Assembly: GCF_000217915.1 (NCBI RefSeq)
Contig: NZ_AFOZ01000044.1
Location: forward strand, 62,001-126,000
Length of the DNA stretch: 64,000 nt
Reading direction: 5' to 3'
From: Shewanella sp. HN-41
Lineage (GTDB): Bacteria > Pseudomonadota > Gammaproteobacteria > Enterobacterales > Shewanellaceae
Shown: in pieces, positions 44,852 through 54,798 of the stretch
How the letters are laid out: every line of letters begins with the position of its first letter
Position numbering within the stretch: position 1 is the first letter of the stretch
The notes under the pieces: model-generated
What the model was told of the DNA's origin: nothing
Databases searched by the model: none
The model's input: the letters and a program-made list of their open reading frames with translations, nothing else
Translations under genes and position numbers: made by a program

Positions 44852-45972
44852 TTATCGATTAGCTTTTATCACCGCCAGCAACTGTTGAATATCGGCCTTA
44901 TCGTTATAGAGATGGGGCGATACTCGGATCCCTAGACTGCGGGCATCGACGCTGATGTTCGCCTTAGCAAGGGCGGCCATCACTTGCGCCTGCTGTTCGC
45001 CAAACTGCAATACCAAAGTACCGCTGCGCTTATCCGCTTCCCGGGGCGACACCAGCTCTTGATCTAACTCACCCACAATCAGATCAAGCAGTAACTGATT
45101 GCACTTGCGCAGTTGCTCTGAGCCTATATCGGCAAAGTAATGAATGCTATGGGCGGCAATGGCATAGGGCGCGATAGAAGGCGTCCCCCCCCAAAAGCGC
45201 AGCGCCGTTGGATGGTAACGAAAATCGTGGATATCGAACTCGAAGGGGTTTTCATGGCTAAACCAGCCCACATCCTTAGGCTGACAACTCTGTAAGATGT
45301 TGGGATTCACCCACAGATAGGCGGCGCCAGGACCAGCACAGAGCCATTTGACACTCGAGCCGATTAAGAAATCAGGCTGCAACTGGGCCAAATTTAGCGG
45401 AATAATTCCCGCCGATTGCGCCACATCCACCAAGCTTAAACAACCTCGCTCCCGTGCCAGCGTGAAAATCTGTGCCAGTGGCGCCTGTTGCCCAGTGTTG
45501 GAATAGGCATGGCTGACAAACACTAGGTCCACATCAGCACTCATATGGCTGTCCCACACATTCGGCTCGGTAATATCTAACCCCTTAGGAATAAAACGCA
45601 CCTCGCAACTGCTTGGCAACGCTTTTTTAAGGGCAAATCCCATGCTCGGAAAATCTTGCTCACTCATCAATACAACCGCGTGTTCACGGTTTAATCTATC
45701 GAGGGACATGACTATCTTGGTCAGCGCACTCGAGAGATTGACCTGAGGGCAAAAATCCTTTTGTTGGCCATTAAACAGTTTAGAGAGGGCAAAGGTAAAA
45801 TCATCAATCACCGCCAACCATTGGCCCCAAGGTTCGCGCCCAGAGTCCTGCCAAGGAGCAAAAAAGCCTCCTTAAATACTTGTTCTGTCGATTTAAGCGG
45901 CCGGCCAACGGAGTGATTCAACAGATACCCTGGGCCTGCAAGGCAAAAATCCTTTTTAAAATCGCTAAACAT
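44852..45972 (-). pseudogene. Kynureninase-like PLP enzyme (aminotransferase class V), broken by a 1-nt deletion
   Basis: A fold-type I PLP protein. The cofactor lysine is in the SSVKWLCAGPG segment, SLVDVAQSAGIIP is the cofactor-aspartate strand, and FWGGTPS is typical of kynureninase-like enzymes. The start ATG 45972 (MFSDFKKDFCLAGPGYLLN) is in another frame; A6 on the plus strand (45860-45865) must gain one A to join them and give a 373-residue protein. The restored junction reads EAFFAPWQDSGREPWGQW, fully sensible sequence. It starts 4 nt after the IDO-like gene stop, so the two work together, possibly on a tryptophan-derived compound. Confidence 0.82.
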
Positions 45973-45976
45973 CGTA

Positions 45977-47182
45977 TTACCTCAAACTCTCTTTGAGTTT
46001 TTTAAGATCATCGTATCGAGTGCGGATATCAGCACGCTGGGCGGCAGCGCGTCTATCACGCAATTTTTCCAGAGAGGCTAGCAACACATGCAACGGCGGG
46101 CCACTCGCGGTCACTTTGGCTAAATGCTGCTGCTCCATGCTTGTGGATGGCTCGGCAATATATTTAGTCACTAACTCATTATGGTGCTGAATCGCTGTCT
46201 CGCCATGTAATTCACAGACTTCGATAAAGAGTTTTAGATTAGCTTGATACCATTCTAGGCTCGAGTGGCCCATTGACTGTAAAAAATCATCCATCAAATT
46301 AGGTCGACGCATACATTCCCGCAGGATCTGCTGATCCTCCGGCATCATGTATAAAAACTTATCCACTAGCATCTGCGAATAAGCCGATTCGTTGGCAAAA
46401 CATAAGCCTAGGGTGAGATCGATAACATTAATACCCGCAAAGTCGCCCGCATTGGCGCCACGGTAAACCACAGAGCCAACCCGATAGGGTTTATAGTATG
46501 GTCGCACACAATAAAAGAAGCGTTCAGTATCTAACCGATTGAATAACTGTGTGTTTGAATCGATAACATCCTGCAATGCTTGCTTGGCGACCCGTAATAA
46601 ATCATGGCTTATGGGGTGAGAAATGCCTAGGGGTTGAATTTTTAACAAGGCATCTGCGGCACGTTTATAGGCCAAGATCCCCTTAGTGTTGTAATCCACA
46701 AACAGTTTTTCATCGGGTAAATCGGTAAAACGCTTATAAATGCCATTATGGGCGCGGTTATGGGTTGTCAGATGTGCAGTGGCAAAGCGCGGAGTGACCC
46801 CAATTGAGGCACCGATGTGCATCGCAAGTGCCGATGCTTCTACGAGTGGCGAGGTGGTTTCCCGTGAGGGTTCGGTAATTTCATGGCGTCGGCAGGCGGC
46901 CATATAGAGCCCGACATTACCGAGTAAATCGAAGGCACTATCGAAACCTTCATCGGTATTACCTTCATCGAGCAAGGTTTTTATCAGTTCTCGCCCTTCA
47001 CATTCGAGCCTCTGTTTCGCTTCGTCGCCGATATTGAGCACATTGGCTCGATCCGTCTGTTGATAATAAAGCCGTTCAAGCTCGGAGTTTAGCTCGACAA
47101 AGCGAGTGCGGATCCACTCATCGAAGGCTTGCGTATTAAAGGTTGCAGGTTTCACTAAGGCATCCTTGGTTGTTGTTATCAT
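45977..47182 (-). CDS. IDO/PrnB-superfamily heme protein (DUF1864-type)
   Basis: A 401-residue mainly helical protein resembling the indoleamine 2,3-dioxygenase / PrnB group; I recall a structural-genomics structure of a S. oneidensis homologue described as IDO-like. Key pieces are RFATAHLTTHNRAHNG and the C-terminal helices around MGHSSLEWYQANLKLF; the proximal heme ligand is probably one of the late histidines, which I cannot assign. The next gene encodes a kynureninase-like enzyme, so a kynurenine-type cleavage of an indole is suggested. The start is taken at 47182 (MITTTKDALV). Confidence 0.72.
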   Translation of the reverse strand: MITTTKDALVKPATFNTQAFDEWIRTRFVELNSELERLYYQQTDRANVLNIGDEAKQRLECEGRELIKTLLDEGNTDEGFDSAFDLLGNVGLYMAACRRHEITEPSRETTSPLVEASALAMHIGASIGVTPRFATAHLTTHNRAHNGIYKRFTDLPDEKLFVDYNTKGILAYKRAADALLKIQPLGISHPISHDLLRVAKQALQDVIDSNTQLFNRLDTERFFYCVRPYYKPYRVGSVVYRGANAGDFAGINVIDLTLGLCFANESAYSQMLVDKFLYMMPEDQQILRECMRRPNLMDDFLQSMGHSSLEWYQANLKLFIEVCELHGETAIQHHNELVTKYIAEPSTSMEQQHLAKVTASGPPLHVLLASLEKLRDRRAAAQRADIRTRYDDLKKLKESLR

Positions 47183-47433
47183 TATTTTGATAGGTGCACG
47201 TGCTAAGGGACGCAATTCATGCCGATCACAGGCTTATTTATCAGGTCCTAGTTAACAAGAATGCTACTTATTTCACTGTGATTCTAGCGTTAGGTCAAAT
47301 TTGTGAAAAATCTAATGCCACTTTTTATTTACACCTTGCGCCAGCGCAAATTATCCAGCCCCATCCCCAAGCAAAATACTCGCAAACGGTTTTCAAAATA
47401 TCCACAGTGGCAAGCTATACAGAGGTAATTCAA

Positions 47434-48777
47434 ATGATTTTGATGGAATTCATGGTGGTCCTAGGCTGCTTACTGCTAGGAACCCGCTACGGCGGTATGG
47501 GACTTGGGCTTATCAGCGGTATCGGCTTATTTTTACTCACCTTTGTATTTGGTTTAGCACCGGGGCAACCTCCAGTCCAAGTGATGCTGACCATACTCGC
47601 CGTAATTGGTTGTGCCGCCGTATTGCAGACCGCAGGAGGCCTAAATGTGATGATGCAATTTGCCGAGCGTTTACTGCGCCGTCACCCACAATATATTACG
47701 ATTCTGGCGCCCTTAACGACTTGGACATTGACCTTTCTCTGCGGCACTGGCCATGTGGTCTATACCATGTTCCCTATTATTTCCGATATCGCACTGAAGA
47801 AAAATATTCGCCCAGAACGACCGATGGCAGTTGCCTCTGTGGCATCCCAAATGGCCATTTGTGCTTCACCGGTTTCAGTGGCTGTGGTTTCCATGGTGTC
47901 CATACTCGCAGCGCAGCAAGGGGTTGGTCACGCCTATACCATGCTGGAAATCCTAATGGTCTCGGTCCCCGCTTCACTTGGCGGTGTACTGACGGCGGCC
48001 CTTTGGAGCCTGCGCCGTGGCAAAGATCTAGATAAAGATGAGGAGTTCCAAGAATGTATTAAGGATCCAATACAAAGAGCCTTTATCTATGACAAGAGCG
48101 AAACCCTACTCAACCAGAGCTTCCCTAAGGAGGCCTATTGGGCCACGGGGATATTTTTCACCGCCATTGCCGCCGTGGTGCTATTAGGCTCCTTTAGCGA
48201 GTTACGTCCCGCCTTTGAAGTTAAAGGTAAAAATACGCTCCTATCGATGAACTTAGTGATCCAGATGATGATGCTGATTGCCGGTGCATTTATCTTAATG
48301 AGCTGTAAAGTGAAGCCAGCCGAAATTGCCAATGGCCCAGTATTTAAAGCGGGCATGGTGGCCATTTTCTCCGTCTTTGGTGTGGCTTGGATGAGTGATA
48401 CTTACTTTATTAGCCATATGGATGTACTGAAGGAAAACCTGTCACATGTTGTGCAAAATCAACCTTGGACCTATGCACTCGTACTGTTTTTAATTTCTAA
48501 ACTGGTCAATAGCCAAGCGGCGGCGTTAACGGCTATTGCGCCTATGGGGCTTGCCTTAGGTGTCGATCCAAAACTCTTGATCGCCTTCCTCCCCGCAAGC
48601 TATGGCTACTTTGTACTGCCGACCTACCCCAGCGATTTAGCCTGTATTGGTTTTGACCGTTCAGGTACGACTAAAATAGGTAAATTCATCATTAACCACA
48701 GCTTTATCATGCCAGGCTTGATTGGTGTTGGTACGGCATCGACCCTAGGTTATTTGCTGGCGACAACCTTACTCTAG
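47434..48777 (+). CDS. Anaerobic C4-dicarboxylate transporter, DcuA/DcuB type
   Basis: About 448 residues, 10-12 membrane helices. It starts MILMEFMVVLGCLLLGTRYG with AGAGG 8 nt upstream; the longer frame from 47194 has no membrane or signal character. Conserved segments CGTGHVVYTMFPIISDIAL and LPTYPSDLACIGFDRSGTTKIG (key parts CGTGHVVYTMFP, PTYPSDLACIGFDRSG) are those of DcuA/DcuB fumarate:succinate antiporters. It supports anaerobic fumarate respiration or aspartate uptake. Divergent from the IDO-like operon; single gene with a palindromic terminator. Confidence 0.88.
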   Translation: MILMEFMVVLGCLLLGTRYGGMGLGLISGIGLFLLTFVFGLAPGQPPVQVMLTILAVIGCAAVLQTAGGLNVMMQFAERLLRRHPQYITILAPLTTWTLTFLCGTGHVVYTMFPIISDIALKKNIRPERPMAVASVASQMAICASPVSVAVVSMVSILAAQQGVGHAYTMLEILMVSVPASLGGVLTAALWSLRRGKDLDKDEEFQECIKDPIQRAFIYDKSETLLNQSFPKEAYWATGIFFTAIAAVVLLGSFSELRPAFEVKGKNTLLSMNLVIQMMMLIAGAFILMSCKVKPAEIANGPVFKAGMVAIFSVFGVAWMSDTYFISHMDVLKENLSHVVQNQPWTYALVLFLISKLVNSQAAALTAIAPMGLALGVDPKLLIAFLPASYGYFVLPTYPSDLACIGFDRSGTTKIGKFIINHSFIMPGLIGVGTASTLGYLLATTLL

Positions 48778-48790
48778 CAGTCACTTAGCA

Positions 48791-48820
48791 GATAAAAGGC
48801 CGAATATTCGGCCTTTTATC
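48791..48820. terminator. Palindromic bidirectional terminator
   Basis: A perfect 30-bp palindrome, arms GATAAAAGGCCGAAT and ATTCGGCCTTTTATC. Serves both the Dcu gene and the convergent TetR gene. Confidence 0.92.
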
Positions 48821-48831
48821 TTTCAGTTGAA

Positions 48832-49443
48832 TTAAGCCCGATACATGGCTAAAAACATCTTAATATTCGCGTCGATAATGGCTTGCTGATGATCATCGTG
48901 ATTTTTCATATGGAATAATTTTGGCCAGAAGGCAAATGCCTTAAACATGCCCCAAAACTGAGTTGAGGCAATAGCAATATCCTCTATTTTTAGAGCTTTA
49001 TGTGCCACAGCCCCGGCAAGCCAAGCCTCAAGCCCCCCCTCTTGCTTGGCCAACTTTTCCATGGCTTCGGTCGCTTGGCTAGGTGAACGAATAAATTCAG
49101 CCATCACCACCCGCGCCACATCGAGAAACTCTGGCTGCTGATATAAGGTCCAGCATCGGCGGGCGATTTGCTGTAATTGCTCTTCGAGACTGAGATCGGG
49201 ATTAAAGGCTAAGGTTGCAGCCTCTTTAGTGCGGGACCATAACTCTGAGGTTGTGGTATCAAACAAGACTTCCTTGCTCGGAAAGTGATTATAAACCGTT
49301 CGCTTAGAGACATTTGCACGCTGGGCAATTCTATCCATGCTAGCGCCAACAAAACCATTGACCATGAATTCCTCCCGCGAAGCGCTGAGGATTGCCACAC
49401 GCTTTTGTTGCGAATTCGTCAATTTTGCGGGTTTGTCCGTCAT
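48832..49443 (-). CDS. TetR-family transcriptional regulator
   Basis: A 203-residue regulator with an N-terminal helix-turn-helix (FVGASMDRIAQRANVSKRTVYNHF, key part ANVSKRTVYNHFPSKEVLFD) and a C-terminal ligand and dimer domain of the AefR-like type. It is divergent from an MBL-fold hydrolase gene and a perfect 27-bp palindrome lies in the gap, so autorepression and control of the hydrolase are likely. Confidence 0.88.
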   Translation of the reverse strand: MTDKPAKLTNSQQKRVAILSASREEFMVNGFVGASMDRIAQRANVSKRTVYNHFPSKEVLFDTTTSELWSRTKEAATLAFNPDLSLEEQLQQIARRCWTLYQQPEFLDVARVVMAEFIRSPSQATEAMEKLAKQEGGLEAWLAGAVAHKALKIEDIAIASTQFWGMFKAFAFWPKLFHMKNHDDHQQAIIDANIKMFLAMYRA

Positions 49444-49508
49444 ATTCTTTACGCCATAACATGATTTGCCGACATTTTACACTATCCAGTTTACTTTTGC
49501 ACAATCGC

Positions 49509-49535
49509 ATGTAAACTACACTGTGTAGTTTACAT
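49509..49535. promoter_or_regulatory. TetR operator palindrome
   Basis: Perfect inverted repeat with 13-bp arms, ATGTAAACTACAC (49509-49521) and GTGTAGTTTACAT (49523-49535), centre T49522, 66 nt upstream of tetR and 60 nt upstream of the MBL gene. Confidence 0.88.
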
Positions 49536-49594
49536 TAGCAGATCCAATACGACTTAAAGCCATCTTAACCTTACTGCTACTCGGGAGCTTTGCC

Positions 49595-50665
49595 ATGGCC
49601 ATTTATACAGACACTCATATAAACGCCCAGACTAAGGGTAAACGCTTTCGAAACGAAGCGCCAAACATGCGCAGTGGTGAAGGTAATTTACCCGCTATTT
49701 TATGGCGTTACCTCGCTGAGCGCATTCCAGATAAACGCCCGAGCATCGCCTTACCCATTCGTAAAATGCGACTTAATCCCACTGCGGATGGGACACCTAT
49801 GCTATATAAAATCAGCCACTCAACCCTGTTATTACAACTCAATGGCCAGTATTGGTTAACCGATCCGGTATTTTCAAAACGCGCGTCACCGAGTCAAGTG
49901 TTTGGTCCGAAGCGATTCCACAAATTACCCATTGAACTCGATGAGATCCCTGCACTGGCGGGTATTATCCTGTCCCACGATCATTACGATCACTTAGATA
50001 AATCCAGTATTTTGGCCCTAACCGAGCGCACCCAAATGTTTATCGTCCCGCTAGGGGTTGATAACCATTTGATTGAATGGGGAGTTCCTGCAAATAAGAT
50101 CATTGCACTCGATTGGTGGCAAGAAACCCATCTGGGTGGCATACGCTTTATCGCCACCCCAGCGCAGCACTTCTCTGGTCGAGGTCTTAGGGATAAAAAC
50201 CACACTTTATGGGCATCTTGGGTCATTCAATCGCCGGAGGTGAACGTGTTTTTCAGCGGTGACTCAGGTTATTTTGATGGCTTTAAAAAGATTGGTGATA
50301 GGTTCGGCCCCTTCGATTTAACCTTAATCGAGACTGGCGCCTATGATGAAATGTGGGCGGATATCCACATGCAACCAGAGCAGTCACTGCGAGCCCATTT
50401 AGATCTGAAGGGGCGCCACCTTATCCCAATACATAACAGCAGTTTTGATCTTGCGCTCCACCCTTGGTACGAACCACTAGAGCGAATTGCTGCGGCGACA
50501 AAAGCCTATGGGGTGCCGCTACTGACACCCGAGTTTGGTCAAGGTATCCGGCTGAACGAATTGGCCCACAGTCCGGCACTGAATCACGGGTGGTGGAAAA
50601 GCCATTTACCTAAGAATAGGCCCGAATTTGAGATCGTTGTACCGCATATGGTCACAGATAAATAA
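49595..50665 (+). CDS. MBL-fold metallohydrolase (NAPE-PLD / UlaG-like)
   Basis: A 356-residue protein. The dinuclear metal motif HxHxDH is complete: His128, His130, Asp132 and His133 in SHDHYDHLD. Other ligands lie in PAQHFSGRG, GDSGYFDGF and IPIHNSSFDLA, the pattern of NAPE-phospholipase-D-like hydrolases. It may act on a phospholipid or N-acyl compound, probably at the membrane; the substrate is unknown. Likely regulated by the divergent TetR protein. Confidence 0.86.
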   Translation: MAIYTDTHINAQTKGKRFRNEAPNMRSGEGNLPAILWRYLAERIPDKRPSIALPIRKMRLNPTADGTPMLYKISHSTLLLQLNGQYWLTDPVFSKRASPSQVFGPKRFHKLPIELDEIPALAGIILSHDHYDHLDKSSILALTERTQMFIVPLGVDNHLIEWGVPANKIIALDWWQETHLGGIRFIATPAQHFSGRGLRDKNHTLWASWVIQSPEVNVFFSGDSGYFDGFKKIGDRFGPFDLTLIETGAYDEMWADIHMQPEQSLRAHLDLKGRHLIPIHNSSFDLALHPWYEPLERIAAATKAYGVPLLTPEFGQGIRLNELAHSPALNHGWWKSHLPKNRPEFEIVVPHMVTDK

Positions 50666-50877
50666 TCACTTACCAATAAGATAGGCCCAGCGATGGGCCA
50701 TATCTGCATACTTAAACAAGCCCCCTAACTATGCAACATCGCAGGATAAACGGGTCTCTAATTCGGAGCTGCGCTTTAGAACACAACGAAAGTAGTAACC
50801 TGTATCAATTTCTGCCCTATGCCTAGACGCTTCTATTCTTCAGGACATAAAATATTCAGCCCCGAGTAAGAGAGATA

Positions 50878-51447
50878 ATGTCAGTGTTAGCTTGGTTTAA
50901 ACAACGGCTCCAGCGCCCAGAGCAACAAGCCGAATTGCATACCGCATTCCCTCAAGCCTTGATGCCCAACCTCAGCTTGCCGGACAGGCAAGTCTATCCG
51001 CCCGTATTGCCTATGGCCAAGGCAAATATTTTTGGCTATCAAATGCATTGTTTACTCACCTATGAAGGCAAAGAGGCACTAGACAGGTTATTGCGCGAGT
51101 CGGGCTTTAAGATCTTGCCCGCGTTGACAGAGCATTTTAGCGGGCTTATCGAACACTCAACCAATGAGACCAGTTTGATTTTGAGTCAATATATTGATTT
51201 TTATGGTGTTTGTATAAATTTAGTAACCAATGACAATGCCTTGATCATGGCGTTAGTGAACTTCAAATCCACACCACCCAATCCATGGGAAAGCTTTCCC
51301 GATATCGATCCCGATACTTTAGGTAGCCTGCAGGGTAATATCGATTTTTGGTGCAATTATTTTTGGCGACCCTATTGGTTGTCACTATCGGACACCGAGC
51401 GCCTGCAGTATCCCGAAAATTGGCGAGAGTTTAGTGATTACCACTAA
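50878..51447 (+). CDS. Hypothetical protein
   Basis: A 189-residue soluble protein with no signal peptide, no membrane helix and no motif I recognise. Trp- and aromatic-rich C-terminus (NIDFWCNYFWRPYWLSL). Good ribosome-binding site (AGAGA). The next gene, an M23 lipoprotein, starts 30 nt later and may be co-transcribed. Composition and codon use look like the surrounding core genes. Confidence 0.7.
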   Translation: MSVLAWFKQRLQRPEQQAELHTAFPQALMPNLSLPDRQVYPPVLPMAKANIFGYQMHCLLTYEGKEALDRLLRESGFKILPALTEHFSGLIEHSTNETSLILSQYIDFYGVCINLVTNDNALIMALVNFKSTPPNPWESFPDIDPDTLGSLQGNIDFWCNYFWRPYWLSLSDTERLQYPENWREFSDYH

Positions 51448-51477
51448 TAGCAACCAATTAACTTTAAAGGAATAAAT

Positions 51478-51990
51478 ATGCGACTAAGACGCCTTGGCAT
51501 AACCATGCTGCTGATCCTCCTCGGCGGTTGTCTTATTCCTGAAACACCGCTGATCCCTGTTAAGGGGGCCAGCAGCAAAGACTGGAACAGCCAAACCTTT
51601 TGGTATGAGCCATGGGGTGCATCGGGCGTGCATAAAGGAATAGATATTTTTGCCCCCAAAAATACCGCCGTCATTGCCCCCACGCCCATGCTGGTTATTT
51701 ATCGAGGCGACTTCTTTCAGGGAGGTAAGGTCGTGGTTGGCCTTGGCCCTAAATGGCAGATCCACTATTTTGCCCATTTGGCGAACATTGCGCCCGATAC
51801 GGGGTTGATTGCAACAAAGGGAGATACCATTGGCGCTGTAGGTGATACGGGGAATGCTCAAGGCAAACCGGCGCATTTGCACTATTCGATTTTAAGTTTA
51901 TTGCCTAAACCTTGGCTGATAGATGCTTCGACTCAGGGTTATAAAAAAGCCGTGTATCAAAACCCTATCGAGTATTTAAAAGCACAATAA
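51478..51990 (+). CDS. M23-family peptidase lipoprotein
   Basis: A 170-residue protein with a lipobox (LLGGC, Cys18) and a LytM domain. Zinc ligands are His52 and Asp56 (HKGID) and His135 in HLHYS, with His133 as the general base, so the catalytic centre is complete. Small lipidated M23 enzymes cut peptidoglycan crosslinks in the periplasm or act as cell-division regulators. Ribosome-binding site AAGGA precedes the start. Confidence 0.87.
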   Translation: MRLRRLGITMLLILLGGCLIPETPLIPVKGASSKDWNSQTFWYEPWGASGVHKGIDIFAPKNTAVIAPTPMLVIYRGDFFQGGKVVVGLGPKWQIHYFAHLANIAPDTGLIATKGDTIGAVGDTGNAQGKPAHLHYSILSLLPKPWLIDASTQGYKKAVYQNPIEYLKAQ

Positions 51991-52023
51991 AATGATATGA
52001 CACTGACTTACGAGCAATCTTTG

Positions 52024-52215
52024 TCAATGAGTTAATCTAGGTACGTCAAGCAGAGGCGTAGTTTCCGGTGGCGTAATGTCTGTTTGAATGGCAGTCGCTA
52101 GGGCTTCTCTTTCAGCCTTGGCAATATATTTGGGTTTATTATTGGTTCGCAGCTTGGCATTAGCTTTCTTCGCCTTGCTTTTTAGAGTTTGATTGATCTT
52201 CTTTTTACGGTTCAT
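52024..52215 (-). CDS. DUF2986 small basic protein
   Basis: A 63-residue, very basic protein (MNRKKKINQTLKSKAKKANAK at the N-terminus, quoted key part KKINQTLKSKAKKANA). DUF2986 is a short family found in Shewanella and Vibrio-like bacteria. The positive charge suggests nucleic-acid or ribosome contact, but no function is known. Confidence 0.8.
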   Translation of the reverse strand: MNRKKKINQTLKSKAKKANAKLRTNNKPKYIAKAEREALATAIQTDITPPETTPLLDVPRLTH

Positions 52216-52462
52216 AGGAGTACCAAATAGCCGTCCACCTCAACACCAAACATATATAACGCTCGGGGTCGGCTTATTGGCTGTAGCTGACTGTGATTGG
52301 GCTGAGATAATAGCTGATATAGCGTTAGGGGTTAATCCTCAATTTAAATACACCTATCACTGCAAGATAAATCACAACTTCTAAATATTGTCACCTTACT
52401 AAGCAATTCCACCGATGAGACGGCTAGACAATCGAGATGTACTCCCTTAGAATTCATCGATT

Positions 52463-52482
52463 AATAAAAATCGTTATCATTT
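52463..52482. promoter_or_regulatory. Fur box upstream of the TonB receptor
   Basis: AATAAAAATCGTTATCATT on the plus strand; the reverse AATGATAACGATTTTTATT is a recognisable 7-1-7 Fur box. It lies 80-100 nt upstream of the receptor gene. Confidence 0.65.
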
Positions 52483-52559
52483 GCAATGCTATTTAACGGA
52501 ATGTGCTGATGCCAAGGAATTCGGTGTAACACACTTACTCGACCTATGCAGGAAGTTAT

Positions 52560-54728
52560 ATGACGTTTAAAACCTCGTTTGTTGCCCTAGCCGTGTTCGC
52601 GGCACTGACTCAATCTGCAGCGGCACAGGATACCCCTGATAGTAACAACAGAAATAAAGAAATCGAAAAAATCACTGTCACCGCGAGCCGTATGGATAAG
52701 TCTCCAAGCTCGATTCCGAATACTGTCACTATCATCGACCGAGTGCAGCTAGAAGAGCAGTTTCGCACTACTAAGGATTTATCCACCATTATCGGTAATT
52801 TAGCGCCGAGTTTTTCACCAAGCCGTCAGAAGATGAGCAACACGGGTGAAACCCTGCGCGGCCGTCCACCACTGATAATGATCGATGGTGTACCACAATC
52901 GAACCCACTGCGTAGCGGTGGCCGCTCGGGTCAGACTATCGACCCTGCCATGATAGAACGGATTGAAATCATTCATGGCGCCAATGCGATGCACGGTTTA
53001 GGTGCCCAAGGCGGGATCATCAACTACATCACGAAAAAGCCATCTGGTGATAACGAACACCAAGTGAGTTTCGATGTCACAGTGCCGGATTCGCTCGAGT
53101 CTAATGGTGTGAGCTTTGGTGCAAGTTATGCGTTTTCCGGTGAATCTGAATTTATCGACATGCTAGGCTCCGTCAGCTACCGCAATAATGGGGTTTATTA
53201 TGATGCAAACCACGATGTTATTGGCGTCGATACGACTCAAGGCGAGTCAATGGATAGCCAAAGTACTGACTTCTTTATCAAACTTGGCCACAACTTTGCT
53301 GAATCACGCCTAGAGCTAATGGTCAACCATTACAATATGGACAACCATGGCGATTGGATGCCCGTGAAAGGCGATATCACCAATGGTACACCAACGGGGT
53401 CCGTGGAAGAAAAACAACCCTGGGAGGCCGCCAATAACCAAGTCACTACCTCTAGTTTGACCTACAGCCACGAAAATATTGCAGGCCAACAACTGAACGT
53501 ACAACTGTTTAATCAGGACTTCCAAGCCGTATATGGTGGTGGTTGTAACAAGACCTTCTTCGATCCTGCGTTTGCCAATGACGACCAACTCGTTCAATGT
53601 GAGGGCCCTAAGGGTGAAAACTGGTACTACGAGCAATCCCGCAACGCTTCGGTCAAATGGGGTTTAAAAACCTCGCTGATTGCCAATAATATTGCCGATA
53701 CTGGTATCGATGCTGCCTATGGGCTCGATCTGTTCCGTGATACGACTGAGCAAGATCTCGTGCAAACGGGTCTTTCATGGGTACCCGAAAGCACCTATGA
53801 CAACTTCGCACCATACTTACAGTTAGATTATGATTTAATTACCGATTTAACCCTATCAACCGGTGTGCGTTACGAACACGCTAAACTCAATGTTGATGAC
53901 TATAAAACCCTTTACGGTGCAGGCAATAAGCAAATTGAAGGGGGAGAAGTGAGTTTTGACGAGACCCTATTCAATATCGGCGTATCCTACAAAATCACCC
54001 CAGATATCCGCCTTTACACTAGCTTTAACCAAGGCTTTGGCATGCCGGACATTGGCCGTATTCTACGCGATGGTAATAGCTTCCCCGGTGAGAATCCCAG
54101 CATAGAAGACTCCCTATCCCTCGCTCCTATTGTGACGGATAACGTTGAATTTGGTGCCGATTATCAAGGTAAGTACTTGAGTGCTAAGATTGCCTACTAT
54201 CGCTCAGCCACAGATTATGGTTCACGCTTAGCCTTAAACAGTGACGGATTTTACGATGTGAAACGGGAAAAGAGTGTCATCGACGGTATAGAGGCCAATA
54301 TTACCGCTTACCTGACCAGCAACGATGATTTGGGTATGAATATCGCCATCCAGCGGGGTGAATACGATTCTAACGGTGACAACAAAACAGATACAGATCT
54401 GGATGGTGCAAACATTTCACCAAATCGTATCAACCTGTTCTGGACCCATAATTTCGATAATGAAATGTCAACCCGTGTCCAAGCTAACTACTTCATGGAT
54501 CGTGATTTTGAAGACGCCACGGGGGACAAATACGCCGAGTTTGAGGGCTACACGACCGTCGATGCGTCCTTCGCTATGCCACTCTATACTGGCACCCTAA
54601 GCCTAGGCATACAAAACCTGTTTAATAAGGATTATTTCAACTATTACTCACAAACCATGGGTACAAATGATCGTTATTTCAAAGGGATGGGGCGTACTGC
54701 AACCATAGGTTACAGCATACCATTTTAA
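52560..54728 (+). CDS. TonB-dependent siderophore-type receptor
   Basis: A 722-residue outer-membrane receptor. Signal peptide 1-22 (ending AAAQ), TonB box in IEKITVTASRM, plug domain (about 40-160, with LRGRPPLIMIDGVPQ and GANAMHGLGAQGGIINYITKKP), and a 22-strand barrel ending in GMGRTATIGYSIPF with a terminal Phe. It would import an iron chelate. The Fur box upstream supports iron control. A terminator follows; no periplasmic or inner-membrane transport genes accompany it. Confidence 0.9.
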   Translation: MTFKTSFVALAVFAALTQSAAAQDTPDSNNRNKEIEKITVTASRMDKSPSSIPNTVTIIDRVQLEEQFRTTKDLSTIIGNLAPSFSPSRQKMSNTGETLRGRPPLIMIDGVPQSNPLRSGGRSGQTIDPAMIERIEIIHGANAMHGLGAQGGIINYITKKPSGDNEHQVSFDVTVPDSLESNGVSFGASYAFSGESEFIDMLGSVSYRNNGVYYDANHDVIGVDTTQGESMDSQSTDFFIKLGHNFAESRLELMVNHYNMDNHGDWMPVKGDITNGTPTGSVEEKQPWEAANNQVTTSSLTYSHENIAGQQLNVQLFNQDFQAVYGGGCNKTFFDPAFANDDQLVQCEGPKGENWYYEQSRNASVKWGLKTSLIANNIADTGIDAAYGLDLFRDTTEQDLVQTGLSWVPESTYDNFAPYLQLDYDLITDLTLSTGVRYEHAKLNVDDYKTLYGAGNKQIEGGEVSFDETLFNIGVSYKITPDIRLYTSFNQGFGMPDIGRILRDGNSFPGENPSIEDSLSLAPIVTDNVEFGADYQGKYLSAKIAYYRSATDYGSRLALNSDGFYDVKREKSVIDGIEANITAYLTSNDDLGMNIAIQRGEYDSNGDNKTDTDLDGANISPNRINLFWTHNFDNEMSTRVQANYFMDRDFEDATGDKYAEFEGYTTVDASFAMPLYTGTLSLGIQNLFNKDYFNYYSQTMGTNDRYFKGMGRTATIGYSIPF

Positions 54729-54748
54729 GTAGAGGGGAATTGGCAGCC

Positions 54749-54777
54749 AAAAAAGCGCATTAATTTGCGCTTTTTTC
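54749..54777. terminator. Terminator after the TonB receptor
   Basis: Perfect 11-bp stem AAAAAAGCGCA (54749-54759) with TGCGCTTTTTT (54766-54776). Confidence 0.92.
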
Positions 54778-54798
54778 ACTCTGGCTGATAAATCAAAA

